DNA from: Siphonodentalium dalli
Lineage: Eukaryota > Mollusca > Scaphopoda > Gadilida > Siphonodentaliidae
Assembly: GCA_032622095.1 (NCBI GenBank)
Contig: CP136069.1
Span: 15,796,450 to 15,860,449, forward strand
Length of the DNA stretch: 64,000 nt
Direction of reading: 5' to 3'
Shown here: piece after piece, positions 11,991 to 24,880 of the stretch
Layout of the letters: every line of letters starts with the position of its first letter
Numbering within the stretch: the stretch's first letter is position 1
The notes under the pieces: generated by a model
What the model saw: the letters and a program-made list of their open reading frames with translations, nothing else
Database searches by the model: none
Told to the model about the DNA's origin: nothing
Position numbers and translations under genes: made by a program

Positions 11991-12283
11991 CTTTAAGAGT
12001 GATTTTAACAGGATCAACGAAATGACACTCCATTTCAGTTTATCGCTGTTTTTTAAATTTGACGACTCAGATTGCAACCATTTTGTGTACATAATCAATA
12101 ATTTAGATAAAATAAGTTTTAGTTTCTGAGGTCTGATACGATTCCCTGGGTAAATTTTCAATTCTGAGAATCCATCGATTTTCACGAAATTCACATTGAT
12201 TTTTTGTGTGTGCAGGCTAATGTACTTATTCCTGGTAAGAAACCTTGTGTTGCAATTTAAGCTAAAAGCACAAATGCTCTGAA

Positions 12284-12327
12284 CTATATATATATATATA
12301 TATTATATATATATATATATATATATG
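12284..12327. repeat. (TA)n microsatellite
   Basis: A run of alternating TA with one phase slip in the middle. It is self-complementary. Confidence 0.9.
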
Positions 12328-12489
12328 TTTTTATTTTGAATAAATATTGAAATTATTTTCTCCATTGTCATATTTTGTGGTCCACATGTCATTACTATCT
12401 TTAGAGGTAAGATTATCCACTAAAAGTTGATCAAATAGCTACTTTGAGTTATTAGATTGGACACCTTTGAATACCTATTAAAATAGCTA

Positions 12490-12840
12490 GAACAACCACT
12501 CGAGGTAGAATAATTTCCCATCAATAGTAGTTATCAGATTAACTACCCGGAGGTAGCAAAAATTCCAACCACTCGCAGGTAGTAAATTTAAATACTGGGT
12601 AGTTCGTATTCATCCTCCTACCAAAAGTAGTTAAAAATTAGCCTCCCGTTGGGTAGTTAAAATAGCCCCCAGAGGTAGTTATTTCAACTACTAAATGTAG
12701 CTATTTTAACTACCAAAGGTATTTAATTTTTTAACTACCCACCAGGTAGTAAAATTAACCTCACAAGGTAACGGGATGAATACGAACTACCAAAAGTAGT
12801 AAAAATTAACTACTTTTGGGGTTAATTAAAACTTAATTTA
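12490..12840. repeat. Large imperfect palindrome of ACTACC/GGTAGT motifs
   Basis: GGTAGTTCGTATTCATCC at 12598 is matched by its reverse complement ending at 12791. GGTAGTTAAAATAG is likewise matched by CTATTTTAACTACC nearer the centre. The stretch contains about a dozen ACTACC or GGTAGT hexamers in both orientations. This fits a foldback transposon or MITE, but no target duplication is clear. Confidence 0.65.
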
Positions 12841-15800
12841 GCAACTTTGAATTTAGTGTGTACGAGAGTGAAATTCCATGGTCTCCTATATCTTCAACAT
12901 ATAAGCCTCATAAAAAGACTATGCATATTCCTAAGGTGTACCTTTAAGAAGGTGTCTTATTCTATATAATCGAAATCATTTATTGTTATGGGTGAACACA
13001 TGTAATTATTATTTACTGCTGTATATATAAACATGCATGTGTATGTGAAACGAACAATGATTAATGTGATATCCAAAGTTGTGTACATAGTGTATATACG
13101 TTTTGCTTGTTTCACTGTTATGTGACTTGTGCAATAACTCAATCAAATCAAATCAGTGGTCCAACATATACGATACATTCAAGAGAATTTCAGTAAGTTG
13201 TTGTTTTTTGTTTTGATTGTAACCGCATTGATGTTGTGGTCGACCGCTAAAAGTTAATGCAATAATACACATTGTATATAATTATCTATTTTTAAATAAA
13301 TTGCTATCTATATGGGTATATTTGTGGAAATTCCCGATATTGAACATGAACACAAATGTATTACATGCATATTGTATTCATTTGAGCATGCACGAGGCAG
13401 GATAGAGGGTCTTGTTTCTCAGTATCATGCATTTAAGATAATCTGTAAACATAAAAAGAACCGGAAACAACAATATAACAGCGAACTAAACAAGTTTTTT
13501 ATGTGAAAGTTATTAATTATCAATATATCAGAATACTAGACACATTTATTCAGTCAAATATTTTTCAAAAAATTGGCATGTTCGCATTTTGGCTATTTGT
13601 ATTTGTGAAATGTTAGCATTTTGGACCAATTGTATAGTCTATTTAGATTACGCCACGCGTCTCTGTCTATCTGCATGATTTATGCCACTTGTGTGAGCCG
13701 AATTTGCGATAGACATGTATTTATTACCCGGAGGAAATTTCATGATCGTAAGCGACTGAAAGCCAAATCGGCTCAAAAAGTCGCCTGCTGTGGAATGCTT
13801 AATTAATAAAGCCACTTTTGGTTTGCATGATTAGGACATATTTATCATATTGTGACGGTAAACAGGTGTTGTTACAGTACTATAATTTAATCACAAACTT
13901 TCAAACCACGAAATACTACCATCATTGGTTGTTACACATATTTAGTTGAAGAAAAAATGCAAGCATTTTTGTCGAAAATACATCACGATCTGAATTCTTC
14001 GGACAATCAATTCGGTTTCAAACGGAACCATTTGACAGATGGGTGTGTATATGCGCATTGAAAGAAACCATTCGGCATTATGTCTCCAATGATGCCGCCT
14101 CTTTGTGTGCTTTGTGGACGCAAGCAAGGCATCTTATCGTGCTAATCATGCAGAGTTATTCGATATTCTTCAAGAGTGAAACGTTCCATCTGATATAGAA
14201 CATTGTTGAAAGACTGGTTGAAAACTGAAACATTCAACGTTAGCTGGGGAACATCCTATTCATAAAACGTCCAACCACTCAGTTGAGTTCGACAGGATAG
14301 TATATTTCGCAAAATTTCAGGAGACTCCAGTCATGGAAGGGTTAAACATATATGGCTAATTATAACTCCAATTTAGACCCACAATTATGACGGAATGTGG
14401 AATGGAGTAATGTAGGCCGATAAATACAACACACATTGATAGACTAGATTCATATTATCTGAAAGAACATGCCAAAGTAATACACTGAAGTGAGAGAACG
14501 CTCTTTACGGTCTTGTCACCTCAGGAAAAAAGGAATGAGGGACGATCTGTATTGTTCCATATACTGATGAAAAGTCAAGGTCTGACTTTATGAATTATAT
14601 AACTTAGGCTAGTCTTATTCCAGATTAGTTTTTCTGCGGAATAGTACAACCATGCACAAAAAAGTTCAGCCAAAATTTTAGCCAAATGAAATTTTTATTA
14701 GCCAAATTCGAAAACAAATTGGCCACCGACAGCGCGAACACTGGCGACGAAATATCGGCGGTTTTGGACACGCGGGTTTCGTACTTCGGATACATCACAC
14801 AATGACAACCCAAATTTATTTTGTAAGGGGATCGTTAATTGAATGCTATGGTTGTACAAAGGCGATTACTAATCGTCAAAAACCTTAATCTCTGCACTGG
14901 TTATATCATATTTTGTTGACTAGGCGGTCTGTAAGATTAAATACGTAAATGCAGGTACGTGGGTGGGGGGTACCCGGAAATGACAGATGCAAAAAATAAC
15001 TGCATACCTTGCTGCAAATTTACTATCCCTTGTCCTCTCGGCCGATCACAATGCGTATTTTCAACCAAAATTATTCAACTTGAATATTCAAACTGTGGAA
15101 TAACTTTCATGATTTCAGAAAAAATTATAATTATGAATCAATAGCATTGCTAGAAATTAACCAAAAACACTCTTTTATTGGAAATGATGTTTATTATCGT
15201 AACAAAGTAATGGTGGCTGGGGGGATTTATATGGAAATTGTCTCCAATCACATTTCGAATGCACTCTTAATAATAATATTGCATAATTACAATATTTAGT
15301 TATGTGACTACGGTATGTGCATGAAAAGACCAATATCTATGTTCACAATAGAAGGATTGACACGATTTCAACAATTGACAACACTGGCTTACATTGTGAT
15401 ACTTTCATGTTTTCTCTTCGAGAGAAATGCAATGATATATGCAACTATTTAACTATCATAACGAGTATTTGGACCTTAAAAGCACCCGTTTTCACAAAAA
15501 CAGTTATGTTTTATTCGATGTCAATTTTCGTCGTGATAGTCTCAAATATACACATGTATCTTCAAGAACAATTAAGCACGAAAACTGTTATCAGATGTAA
15601 TTTTTTAACAAAATAATCACAACCCAAAGGTTGTTTTACGGTTCGTAAGCGACTCAAGTATAGTTGTGACGTCACTAATTTCTATAGTCTATCAACCTCA
15701 AATTGTGTTTTTACATCCGGGCGATTCGGACCTACGCCATGTTGGAATAACCTTGACAAATCAACAAAACGAATTTATTTTTCTTCTTCGGTCAGCCTCC

Positions 15801-15968
15801 CCACAACAACACTGTTAAATTTGAAAAACAAAATCAACCTTATTCAAAATTAAATGATTAATGTGGATTTAGTTGACCGAGGTGCATAGCATTCGGCAAA
15901 CCTCGTCAGATTCCGTACCGTTTCAGTTAGATCAATATTGCAAATGATGACGTAATTTTCGTCAGAAA
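12841..15968. other. Long stretch without a supported gene
   Basis: AT-rich with only short open frames and no recognisable protein. 'CGCAAAATTTCAGGAG' followed by 'CTCCAGTCATGGAAG' near 14308 resembles a sequence near 29155, so a short dispersed repeat is present. A GGGTGGGGGGTACC patch occurs near 14961. Nothing else to report. Confidence 0.4.
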
Positions 15969-16307
15969 ATGGCGTCGACCAGACCAGTGGAATTAGTTAT
16001 TGGCGCTTGCCATTCGAACTTCAGTTTTGGTTCTTGTATGGGTATAAGCTACTCGATTGGGCATAAATTGTGTGTGAAGCCTCCATTCCAGACTTCTGGG
16101 GTGCTATTCACCAAGCGAGACTATTTTATAAACCAGGTAGTTTATATGGTAGCGGCTGAACGCAAAGGTATCTTTGCTTTAGCGCAAACGACACATGCTG
16201 TCGATGGTGTGATTGATCCAATCTATCAGATTTGTCACCTGTCAATCGACGCCGTCTTACGACTAATTCACGAACACTCACAGGCCACAATCGGCATGTA
16301 TATATAG
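15969..16307 (+). CDS. Hypothetical 112-residue ORF, doubtful
   Basis: An ATG in good initiation context (GAAAATGGC) opens 112 codons. Composition is moderately protein-like (TRPVELVIGACHSNFSF, AERKGIFALAQTTHAVDG) but there is no recognised domain, signal peptide or neighbour. Part of it (GGGGTGCTATTCACC, CCAGGTAGTTTA) recurs in inverted orientation near 18760-18810, so it may belong to a dispersed repeat rather than a gene. Confidence 0.15.
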   Translation: MASTRPVELVIGACHSNFSFGSCMGISYSIGHKLCVKPPFQTSGVLFTKRDYFINQVVYMVAAERKGIFALAQTTHAVDGVIDPIYQICHLSIDAVLRLIHEHSQATIGMYI

Positions 16308-17018
16308 CGGTATAATTTTTTTTGTATAATTGTGTGGAGACTCATGCTTGAGTTTCATGCAGAATGAGTTTAAATGATATTAATGAGGTTTTTTTTAATT
16401 AGCACAGTGTGAAAATGAAGAGCCAAGAAGATAACGTCTCAGAAGAATTTTGTTTGTGTTTTGGTTCTGTTTGGATATTTCCCTGCTATTTCCAAATAAA
16501 TTTCTTTCCATGCAACATTTTTTCCGGCGCTGGTGAATGGTGCCGGTTTCTTTGTTCTTTAATATTTTGATTCTTCTCTCCAAAATGCCCAAAAAAGTGT
16601 TACGCTCATCGGCAGTGGGGGGGGGGGGGGGTCTGGAAAACAATTGCACATATATAGGGCCCAAAAAGGTTTTTTCCGACCCCGAGGGACCCACCACCCC
16701 ATTTGTGCAAATTTGTTCCTCCAAATGTTAGGGACCACCCCCTTTCTCATGTTTTTATAAAAATTTCAGAGTTTTTTAGCCGTTCTTCAATAACTGTGTT
16801 AACTGCCTTTCAATCCCATTCCACTATCCTTTTTTGGTGCAAAGTGTGTAAAATTAAGACTCAAGCAATAACATCCTTAATCGGTAAAGCACAGGTCAGA
16901 AAAACGAAAAATAAACTGTATTTCCAGGTGTTTCCTGGTGTTTCCAGTATCTAACAACAATAATAAAGCATTGTGTATATAGGTACACTGTATGTCACGA
17001 ATTGCCCTAGACGCATTA
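16308..17018. other. No gene; contains a G15 run
   Basis: The poly-G run spans 16617-16631. The rest is AT-rich with no supported feature. Confidence 0.5.
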
Positions 17019-17325
17019 TAGCCTTAATATATCGAGCGTGTTTAGTCTGACAGAGAACACTGGCCAGTGTAAATAGTAGTAAACAGGTCAGGGGTTCTAC
17101 AATTATATGTGCATGATCAAAGAACTCTTTAGTCTCATTCACCAGGGTGGGTGAGGAGGGGAATTGTGTTGGTTAGGTATACACATAGATATATGGTTAT
17201 TATACCCCCGATATTAGTCGGCGGGTATATAGTTGACGTCTCGAGCCGTCCGTGTGTCCGTCCGTACAAACATTTTGCATCATAACTCAAGAGTCGGTTG
17301 TCATATTTTGATGCTCTATGACATG
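17019..17325. repeat. Dispersed repeat family R1, copy 2
   Basis: Direct-orientation partner of 7398-7690. It shares GCCTTAATATATCGAG, CACTGGCCAGTGTAAATAGT, GGTTAGGTATACACA, ATATATGGTTATTATA and CGATATTAGT. It is followed at 17420-17500 by a degenerate partial copy of its own right end (AGTGTCGGTTGTCGAATTTT). Confidence 0.8.
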
Positions 17326-19507
17326 TGACGGACCAGAAATGGGGAACGAATATGCATAATATCACGGATTGTGAGTACCAATGCCTACCAGAGTTATCCA
17401 TGGGCCCTGTTTATGAAATTAAATCCGTACAAAGTTTTTGCCATATAAGTTGAAGTGTCGGTTGTCGAATTTTGAAGTGGTTTGGTATGGTGATAGACCT
17501 GAATGATACGGGAATGATGTGTGCATATATTACTGCATATCACAGGTTTTGCCTGGCGATGCATACCAGAGCTACCAACTTGGTTCCATCCGTAAACACA
17601 TTTTGCATTATTATAACTCAACCATTTGTATGTATATTTGTGCACTAGAGTCTGCAGTATAGTCTCAGTCAGATTTTATTCTTGATTTTAGTTTGAACTT
17701 TGAAGACATTGAAGAATGTCATTTCTCAAAGCATCTGAATGCATCACATTATTTCAGTTCATATATTTGTAAGCGATAACAGTATACAATTAGTATTGTA
17801 GTTTAGTCTTGTTGAGCAGTATTTAAGCTTCAAGATGAAGTTCGTCAATTCAAGGAGAATAGCGCCACCTTCAGTTGGGATTGTCTGAACAATAAACAGT
17901 AACGGCCATTCATTATAACCAATTCAGTTTTATTTGGATAAGTGCTGCAAATTAACATTACTTGCAATCATTAAAAAGATGAGAAATAACCAGAAGGAAT
18001 GAAATTGATTGCATGCCAGAACAAGACAGTATTTCAGATATTAGAAATTTATGAGACACCCTTTTCAATTTCATGTTATGCAACAATCGGGTCAATGATA
18101 TCTAGTCATCATTGAGTATTCACCATGTAGTATTTGTGATAGTTTTTTTTATTTTATTACTTTTATTCGGGTAATATATGGTATGCTTTAATGAACTCAA
18201 TCGTGAGTCAACACGCATTAGAGTTGCCAAACATATTTACACTGGGTAATACATTACTTTTTTTTTTACTAAATTACGGTTTTCCACTGAGAAGTGGGAC
18301 GGGATCCTGTGAAATCCAGAATGTTGCTAAATCTGAGGCTAAATAGTCACTATAGATGTCCATATAGCCATATGCCAACAAACATGATACTAGCATGCTT
18401 ACAAACAACATTACATGGTCAGTACTTGTAAATTGTTTTTAAAAAACCCATTTTGGAAAAATAATTACAAGCACGATTGTTTCGGCCTCTGGACCACCCA
18501 CCCACCCCGGCCCTATATACGGATTTTGTTTGTAGACCCCCTCATGTCGTCGGTGGTATATTTTGCCCCACGTCCTTTTCCTCGGTTGCTCATTGTTGAA
18601 ATGTGTACAAACGTGTACTGCTACACGCAGCATGTTTATGTGACCGGTGGTCAATCTATGATTGACGCCAATCACCTTGATTGGATAATCCTATATGGCG
18701 CGGCGATGTCTTCCCATCGATATGTCCACCGATAGCTTCACATTGAGCGTCGCCTCGTAAAACTACCTGGACTATATTATAAACCCAGCCGGTGAATAGC
18801 ACCCCTGTAGTTGAAAAGTGAAAATGAAACTCAGTCAGTCGGAAAAGAAACTGATTAATGATGAGTCTGTGAGTGTGACTGAACAAATATGAAAATGAAG
18901 GTCACTGGTCTGTGGTCCCCACTCACGGTGGTTTTACTTGTTCTGTTAAATGTTAAGTCTTTTTTCACCTGGACTGGTTGGTGTTGCAAGTGGCAAATTG
19001 TGTCTTCTACTTCACCAAATTTAATAGCTGTCACTGCATGTCAGGTCAAGGAAATCAGAAAATGGACATTTAAAAGCTGACTCACTGATTCACTCATTTA
19101 GTGATTTAGTTATCACCGACTTCAGTCTCAGGCTCAATCACTGTGACTCGGTTCAGACTACAATTCTGGCCATCTACAGACTACACACAGAAGTGACAAA
19201 CATGTGAAGCATAGTGCGCTGTGGATTAAGTGAGTCCATAAAATTGGTCAGTGGAGAAAAAGAAGACCATCTCCCATTCGCTCTCGGCACACTGCACAGA
19301 CAGCAGAGTTACTGAGTGTAGTGAGAGGATATGTTTGAACAGTTTCCAACTTTCCATCTACGGTTTGAATTATGTTTCCTGTGATGGACAGATCAAGTTA
19401 AACGTGATTAACTGTTAATAATGCCATTAACGGTGATTTGTTTTACCATTCTCACCTATTAAATATATCATGATTCTAACACTTTGTTCTCAATTTAAAC
19501 TTTAAGC
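17326..19507. other. No supported gene
   Basis: Only short open frames are present. A CACCCACCCCGGCCC patch occurs near 18498. The inverted relative of 16095-16150 lies near 18760-18810. No recognisable protein or RNA gene was seen. Confidence 0.4.
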
Positions 19508-19895
19508 ATTAAAGGTACTAAATCCGATCAGACGGTCCCATATCAGCAAGATACAACAACAACAGCAACAACAACAACATTTCTTCAAAATACGCTTTAG
19601 TTATCAGAATAGATTTATTGCGACGAAATAATTAATGCTAACCACTGTCAATTGGTATCAAATTTTCGTATTATCACTTAATACTTAAGTGTCAACACAT
19701 TTTGCCGTATTACCACTTGATTTTAGAGTTATCCATCTTCAATCGCAATTTTGTACGAGATCTTCCGTTTGAACACGTGTTTCTGGGCCACATATTATTA
19801 CATATCTCGAGTAATAACAAAAATCGATATTTGATCACTCTGAGCTTTGATGGGTGGATTCCTTGACTAGAATCAAATATTTGTTATCCTCGAAG
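19508..19895. repeat. Dispersed repeat family R2, copy 1
   Basis: Aligns by eye in the same orientation with 58195-58580. Shared blocks include TTATCAGAAT, ACCACTGTCAATT, TAGAGTTATCCATCTTCA and GAATCAAATAT. It includes a short (CAA)n tract near 19556. The class is unknown and there is no coding capacity. Confidence 0.7.
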
Positions 19896-21392
19896 CCCTG
19901 CGAAGCCAAATAATTAGTAATTTAGGAGCGTATGATTGGATTGACTACCTTAAGTGGGAGCTCTGTCAGCAGGGCTAGCAACTATAATGGCTCTTTGTGG
20001 AAACATTATTAGATATAGCCTTGTGTATGTTCTATTGTCGGCTTGACACATTGGAATCATCGGTTGTGCCATACATAATACCGTAAGTCCGCTGCCAAGC
20101 TGGTGGAACTGTCATGACATTCTACATGACTCATGAGGCAATCCCAGATGGTCATATAATTTGTTAATCTGGTAGCACTTTCTTAGATCATGCCACGAAT
20201 CTCTATTCTAGCTAGTACATATGCCCGTCAAGATTATATATTCCACCAGTACAAACTATGGGAACTTTTTGCTGTTGCGAAAGGGAAGTTTGTTTGAATG
20301 AAATAAAAACAGTACAGGTAATAAATTATAAAATACCTGTTGCTTAATAAGTTAATAATGTATTTCAATGTGCGTGATTACGTGAAGGTCCAAACTTAAA
20401 AGTGCATGATTTAAGTGACTGTGTGATTGATTTTGCTTTCCGTCCCTTACACTCATGTAATTTATCCCGGGCAATTAATTAAATGTTAATATACTCTCAG
20501 ATGTCTAACAATATGGTCAGCATCTGCTGCATGATTATTAATTTTGGAAAAAAAATTCAACGATCATTAAATTATTTGGCATAGATACATACAGTATATA
20601 GAGTTAAATTGCTATCACTATTATTAATTTCAGCCTTAAATCCCCACTATCACTATTATTGGCCGTCACAATGATTAGGCACATTATAGTATCAGTTCAC
20701 AAGTCACAAACAAGCATGCAATCTCGAGCTTTACCACCCCCTTCTGTGAAGTTGATTACTGAGGAACAAGTATTAACAATTAAGAGAAATATATTCCCTG
20801 CTTGTTTGTTCATGTTATAAAGTTCGCTGTCAGAACATAAAAAGCAATTTGTGTAATATGATCTTTAGTAATCTGTACGGACATAGCTAGTGTATAGATT
20901 CATGACAGGATCTAGTATTTTTTGTGCTTCGATAGTCTATTATTGATAGGGGAATATTGTTTTATGAACATATTTTTGGATATAGACATGCATCTCCTTG
21001 GCGTGAGGACTATAATTATGTTATCCAAAGTGGTATATACACAAGCATCTCCTGCTATGAGGAATATAATTATTTTGTGCAAAGTCACCGAAGCACCATC
21101 AGATCAGGTAGGGGGCACCAAAATTAACAAGGACGTGTTTGTCACAACTTTACTCCATTCTCATAATGTATATATAGGCACTCCCATGAAACATACATCT
21201 TTCAGTTTATAGATGGACGTGATTTGTGTTGTCCATACGCACTGGCGTAATCATATTATGATTGTCTGTTTTGAATTCGAACCGCAAGGTGCGCGAATTC
21301 AACACTAAGCAAAACATAATTCTGCGTGAATTTAAATACGAATAAGGAATATTGTCCCAGATCCCGGGAAGCTCTCAAACAATTTTTTATAA
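19896..21392. other. No supported gene
   Basis: AT-rich DNA. An inverted pair GAATTCGAACC...GCGCGAATTC occurs near 21273-21300. Nothing else can be supported. Confidence 0.4.
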
Positions 21393-21567
21393 TTAACCCT
21401 TTCATTACGGGAGCTGCACTGGTGCAGCAATATAGACCCTGCGTCAGTGCATTCTCTTATATTTGAGAATAGGGAGCCTCGCATATATAAGAGAACGCAA
21501 TGGCTTACAAGATCAAGGTACGTATTGTTAGGACAATGCATTATCTTATATATGCGAGGCGTCCTAT
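21393..21567. mobile_element. Degraded copy of the hairpin MITE
   Basis: Starts with TTAACCCTTT like the intact copies and carries three diverged hairpin arms (GTGCATTCTCTTATAT, CTCGCATATATAAGAGAA, CTTATATATGCGAGGCG). The right terminus is missing. The LINE tail begins directly after it, so the LINE may have inserted here. Confidence 0.65.
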
Positions 21568-21577
21568 ATATATATAT

Positions 21578-24500
21578 ATTTTTTTTATATAAGTTTTTAT
21601 TGAGACATGTGTGACAGTTTATAGTACCAATACAATAATGTTGTTGACATGGAGTTGTAATGTCAATTATATAACGAACAAAGTATATATCGACAAGAAA
21701 ATGAAATGTCTGGGTTTTTTTTTTGATTTTTGAGGGGATGGGAGGATCTCTCGATGGCAGACAACATCGACACAGCGTCCAGTATATTACAATGGATATA
21801 TGTTTAAATTTGATTATTTTAGTTATGTTTAGTTTTGTACATGTATGTAGGGTATTTGGTTCGACCGAAAATTTTGGCAGTGTGTATTTAGGACATAAAT
21901 GTATAAATACAACATAAGGTTTTCAGTTCTAGTTAGTTTGAATGAGTTCTTCCCAATCATGCCATTTCCTAAAGCGGTAATATAGGCACTGACTGTAGTA
22001 AAATACCTTTTCTGTTTGATATTTGATTCCTAATTCTTTCTTAAGTAAAAAGTTTCCATTTTCGTCAATAAGATCGCCTATGTAGATAATTTTGTTTTTA
22101 AGAATGGTATTATGGCAGTCCTTTAGTATTTTAGAGGTCCCAACAAGACTCACAAGCGGAAGAGAGAATAACTCTGTAATTGAAGTAGGCTGGTTTTCTT
22201 CAATATATGATATCCACGTTTCTATTACATTTAGCCAAAAAGGATTTTTCATTCGTTTGGACTCTAAACTAAGTAGCGATGGGGATAGCAAATACTATGG
22301 TTTTCTGAACATGGGACTACTACTCTTAATGACTGAAGTCCAAGTATCGTCCTGTTTTATTAAACGTTTTACTCACGAAATTTTCAACGCTTTAGCGAAG
22401 CATCTTATATCAGGCATTTTGCAACCACCATTTGCATGGGTCTGACTCAATTGCTCTCTACTTATTCTGTCTACTCCATTATTCCAAACAAAGTTAAACA
22501 GTATTTTATTGAGCTCACTCATACACTTCTCTTGGGTATGGGAAGGGCCAGGAGTAAATGCACCAGGTTAGATATAGCGAGTGATTTAACCAGGGTTATT
22601 CTGCCGAGTACTGTCAAATTACGTTTACTCCACATTGCTAATGTCTCTTTGAGTTTCGTTAAAGCTAATTCATAGTTTTTCTCAATCATAACATTTATAT
22701 CATTGTGAAATTCAATACCAAGTACTTTTTAAAAATCCGGATTCCATGAAAGTTTCCAACGATCAATTATTTTATTTGTGTAATCATATTTAGTCCCGAT
22801 ACACACTGCTTTGTTTTTATTATAATTTATCTTTAGCCCGGATAATCGCCTAACTTGTTCCAGGTTATCCATTGCAGAATCAAATGACTTTTGTGAACCG
22901 TCTAAGAACAAAGAAGTATCACCAGCGTACTGGGAAATTTTAATATGTTTGACTCCGACGGAAAAACCTTTGATATTTGTAGATTTTCGAACCATAATAC
23001 CTAAAATGTCTGCACATAGGACGACAATATAAGGGGATATTGGGTCGCCTTGTCTACAGCCCCTATTAAGTTCAAAGAAACCTGAGAGTTGCCCATTCAT
23101 ATTAATACAAGTCGTGATATTGCAATATAAAGTTTTTACGTAGCTAAGGAAGCCATCACTGAAGTTGAAGTATTTCAAAACTTTGAAGATAAACTTCCAG
23201 GAGACCGAATCAAACGCCTTTTCATAGTCGATAATTAAAAGTAGTCCTGGTATTTCATTTTCTTTTACAAAATGCATAGCGTCCATTACGAGTTGGATAT
23301 TTTCTCCAATATATCGCCCTGCAATGAAACCTGTCTGGTCTGTATTGATTAAATAGGGTAAGTGCTTTTTCATTCTTTCAGCTAAAACGCCTGACAATAT
23401 TTTATAAGTTACATTTAATAAAGAAATAGGTAGCCAGTTTTTCAAAAATTGTCTAGCTTTGTTCTCCTTCGGCAAGAGTGTTATCACTCCTTGTCTTTGT
23501 GTTATAGATAATTTGCCAATCTCTATTCCGTAATTAAGGGACCTAATAAGAAAACAGCCCAAGTCTTTCCAAAAAAATTTGAAAAATTCCACAGAGAAAC
23601 CATCACTTCCAGGGCATTTATTATCTAGTTCGCTTGATTTTGAAAAGGATGTCAATAGTGATTGATCTATTTGTTCTTCTTTGTTCTCATAAAGCCGTAC
23701 GTAAAATTGTTTGGTTTCCTTTCTCCAATTTTAACAGAGTTTGTATAAATAGTTTCTCTTTTGCAGTTTTAGGAAATATTTTGTTGGTTTTTCACCTTCC
23801 CCCACCCATCTTGCTCTAGATCGAACCAGGATTCTAATTCGCGTTTGAGGCCATTAATCTTGATTAGAGTATCATTATTTGGGTCTGATATCCGTTCTAA
23901 ATTAAAGATGCTGGTTTCGAGATCACGGTGTTTTGTTTGCGTTCTGAAGAAATTCTAGAACAAAAAAGTAGTGTCGCGCCTCGTATTTCCATGAGAAGGG
24001 TCTCAAACAAAATTGATCATCGATGGTAAATTTTGTATCAAATATACCAGTGTTGTCCACAATAGGTCCCTGGGCATATTGACTGATCACTCGTTCAATT
24101 GTTTGTTTCACAAGTTGGACATACTCTGGCCTTTTTAATAATGAATTGATGAATTTCCAGAGTCCTTTGTCTCGTTTAAAATTATTGAATTTTAGTTGCA
24201 GAGTTATCGTAGAATGATCGGTTCTTTATCCTGGTTGCATGTCACAGTTTTCAACGAAAGGAGTTAGTTCTTGTGAAATCAGGAAGAAGTCTAAACGAGC
24301 TTGCTTTCTTGGGTTTGATCTACGCCACGTGTATCTTTGCTTTTCTGGATTATTAATTCTCCAAATATCTAACAGTTCTAATTTATCAATCATAGCGAGG
24401 ACGCGTTCACGGGCTTTTGGGTTATTAGTTTTTACATAGTTATCCGTATCTTTCTGCGGGTCCATGACTAGATTAAAATAACCGCATATTACAATATTAC

Positions 24501-24880
24501 TTTCCGACTTTCGCTCTAGACACTGTTCTAGTTATTCATAAAACTGTGGTTGGTCATCATTGGGCCCATAAATATTAACTATTATAAAAGGTTTCCATAA
24601 TAACATAATTGCCATGGTCGTCCGATTTAGTTTTCAGAAGTTTGAAACTAAGTTTGTTATTAACAAGTATTGCAACACCCCTAGACGAACTATATTATGA
24701 ACTAAAGGCGACCTCATATCCACATTCTGTCCATATTCTCCAGATCTCTTTTAAAGTGTACATCCTGCAGACAATATAAATCAAACTGTTTTTCACGAAG
24801 ATAGGTGAACACATCCCTGCGCTTTTTTTTGTTCTGCCAAACCCCTACAATTCATTGACAAAATTCTAGCCATTTGGTAA
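21578..24880 (-). mobile_element. Decayed L1-like non-LTR retrotransposon (LINE)
   Basis: The minus strand carries an ORF2-like endonuclease/reverse transcriptase frame. It is followed by a ~340-bp 3' UTR and a tail with CAATAAAAAC plus an A- and TA-rich stretch at 21578-21600. The 5' edge is taken where the endonuclease frame begins (ILSMNCRGL, typical of L1 endonuclease starts) near 24876, so ORF1 is absent. Several frameshifts and stops show that it is inactive. Confidence 0.85.
21929..24876 (-). pseudogene. L1-like ORF2 pseudogene (APE endonuclease + reverse transcriptase)
   Basis: In family members ORF2 nicks target DNA and reverse-transcribes the element RNA at the nick. From the 5' side the endonuclease start lies near 24876. 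Its central part (24465-24226) includes RLDFFLIS, like the terminal endonuclease motif. The longest intact block (23655-22729) is reverse transcriptase, with CPGSDGF, LLLIIDYEKAFDS and GCRQGDPISPYI. The catalytic box reads YAGD instead of YADD: codon GGT at 22923-22921 replaces an expected Asp. A C-terminal block lies at 22291-21929. Frameshifts separate these blocks. Both the frame breaks and the missing catalytic Asp indicate a dead copy. The ~980-codon span is near the family's usual length. Confidence 0.85.

Noticed and set aside
18415-18735. 106-codon plus-strand frame and its antisense
   Set aside because: Overlapping frames on both strands, no recognisable domain, and part of a dispersed repeat nearby; likely chance.
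21240-21305. tRNA gene suggested by a B-box-like GGTTCGAATTC (minus strand)
   Set aside because: The match is part of an inverted GAATTC pair, with no A box or cloverleaf around it.
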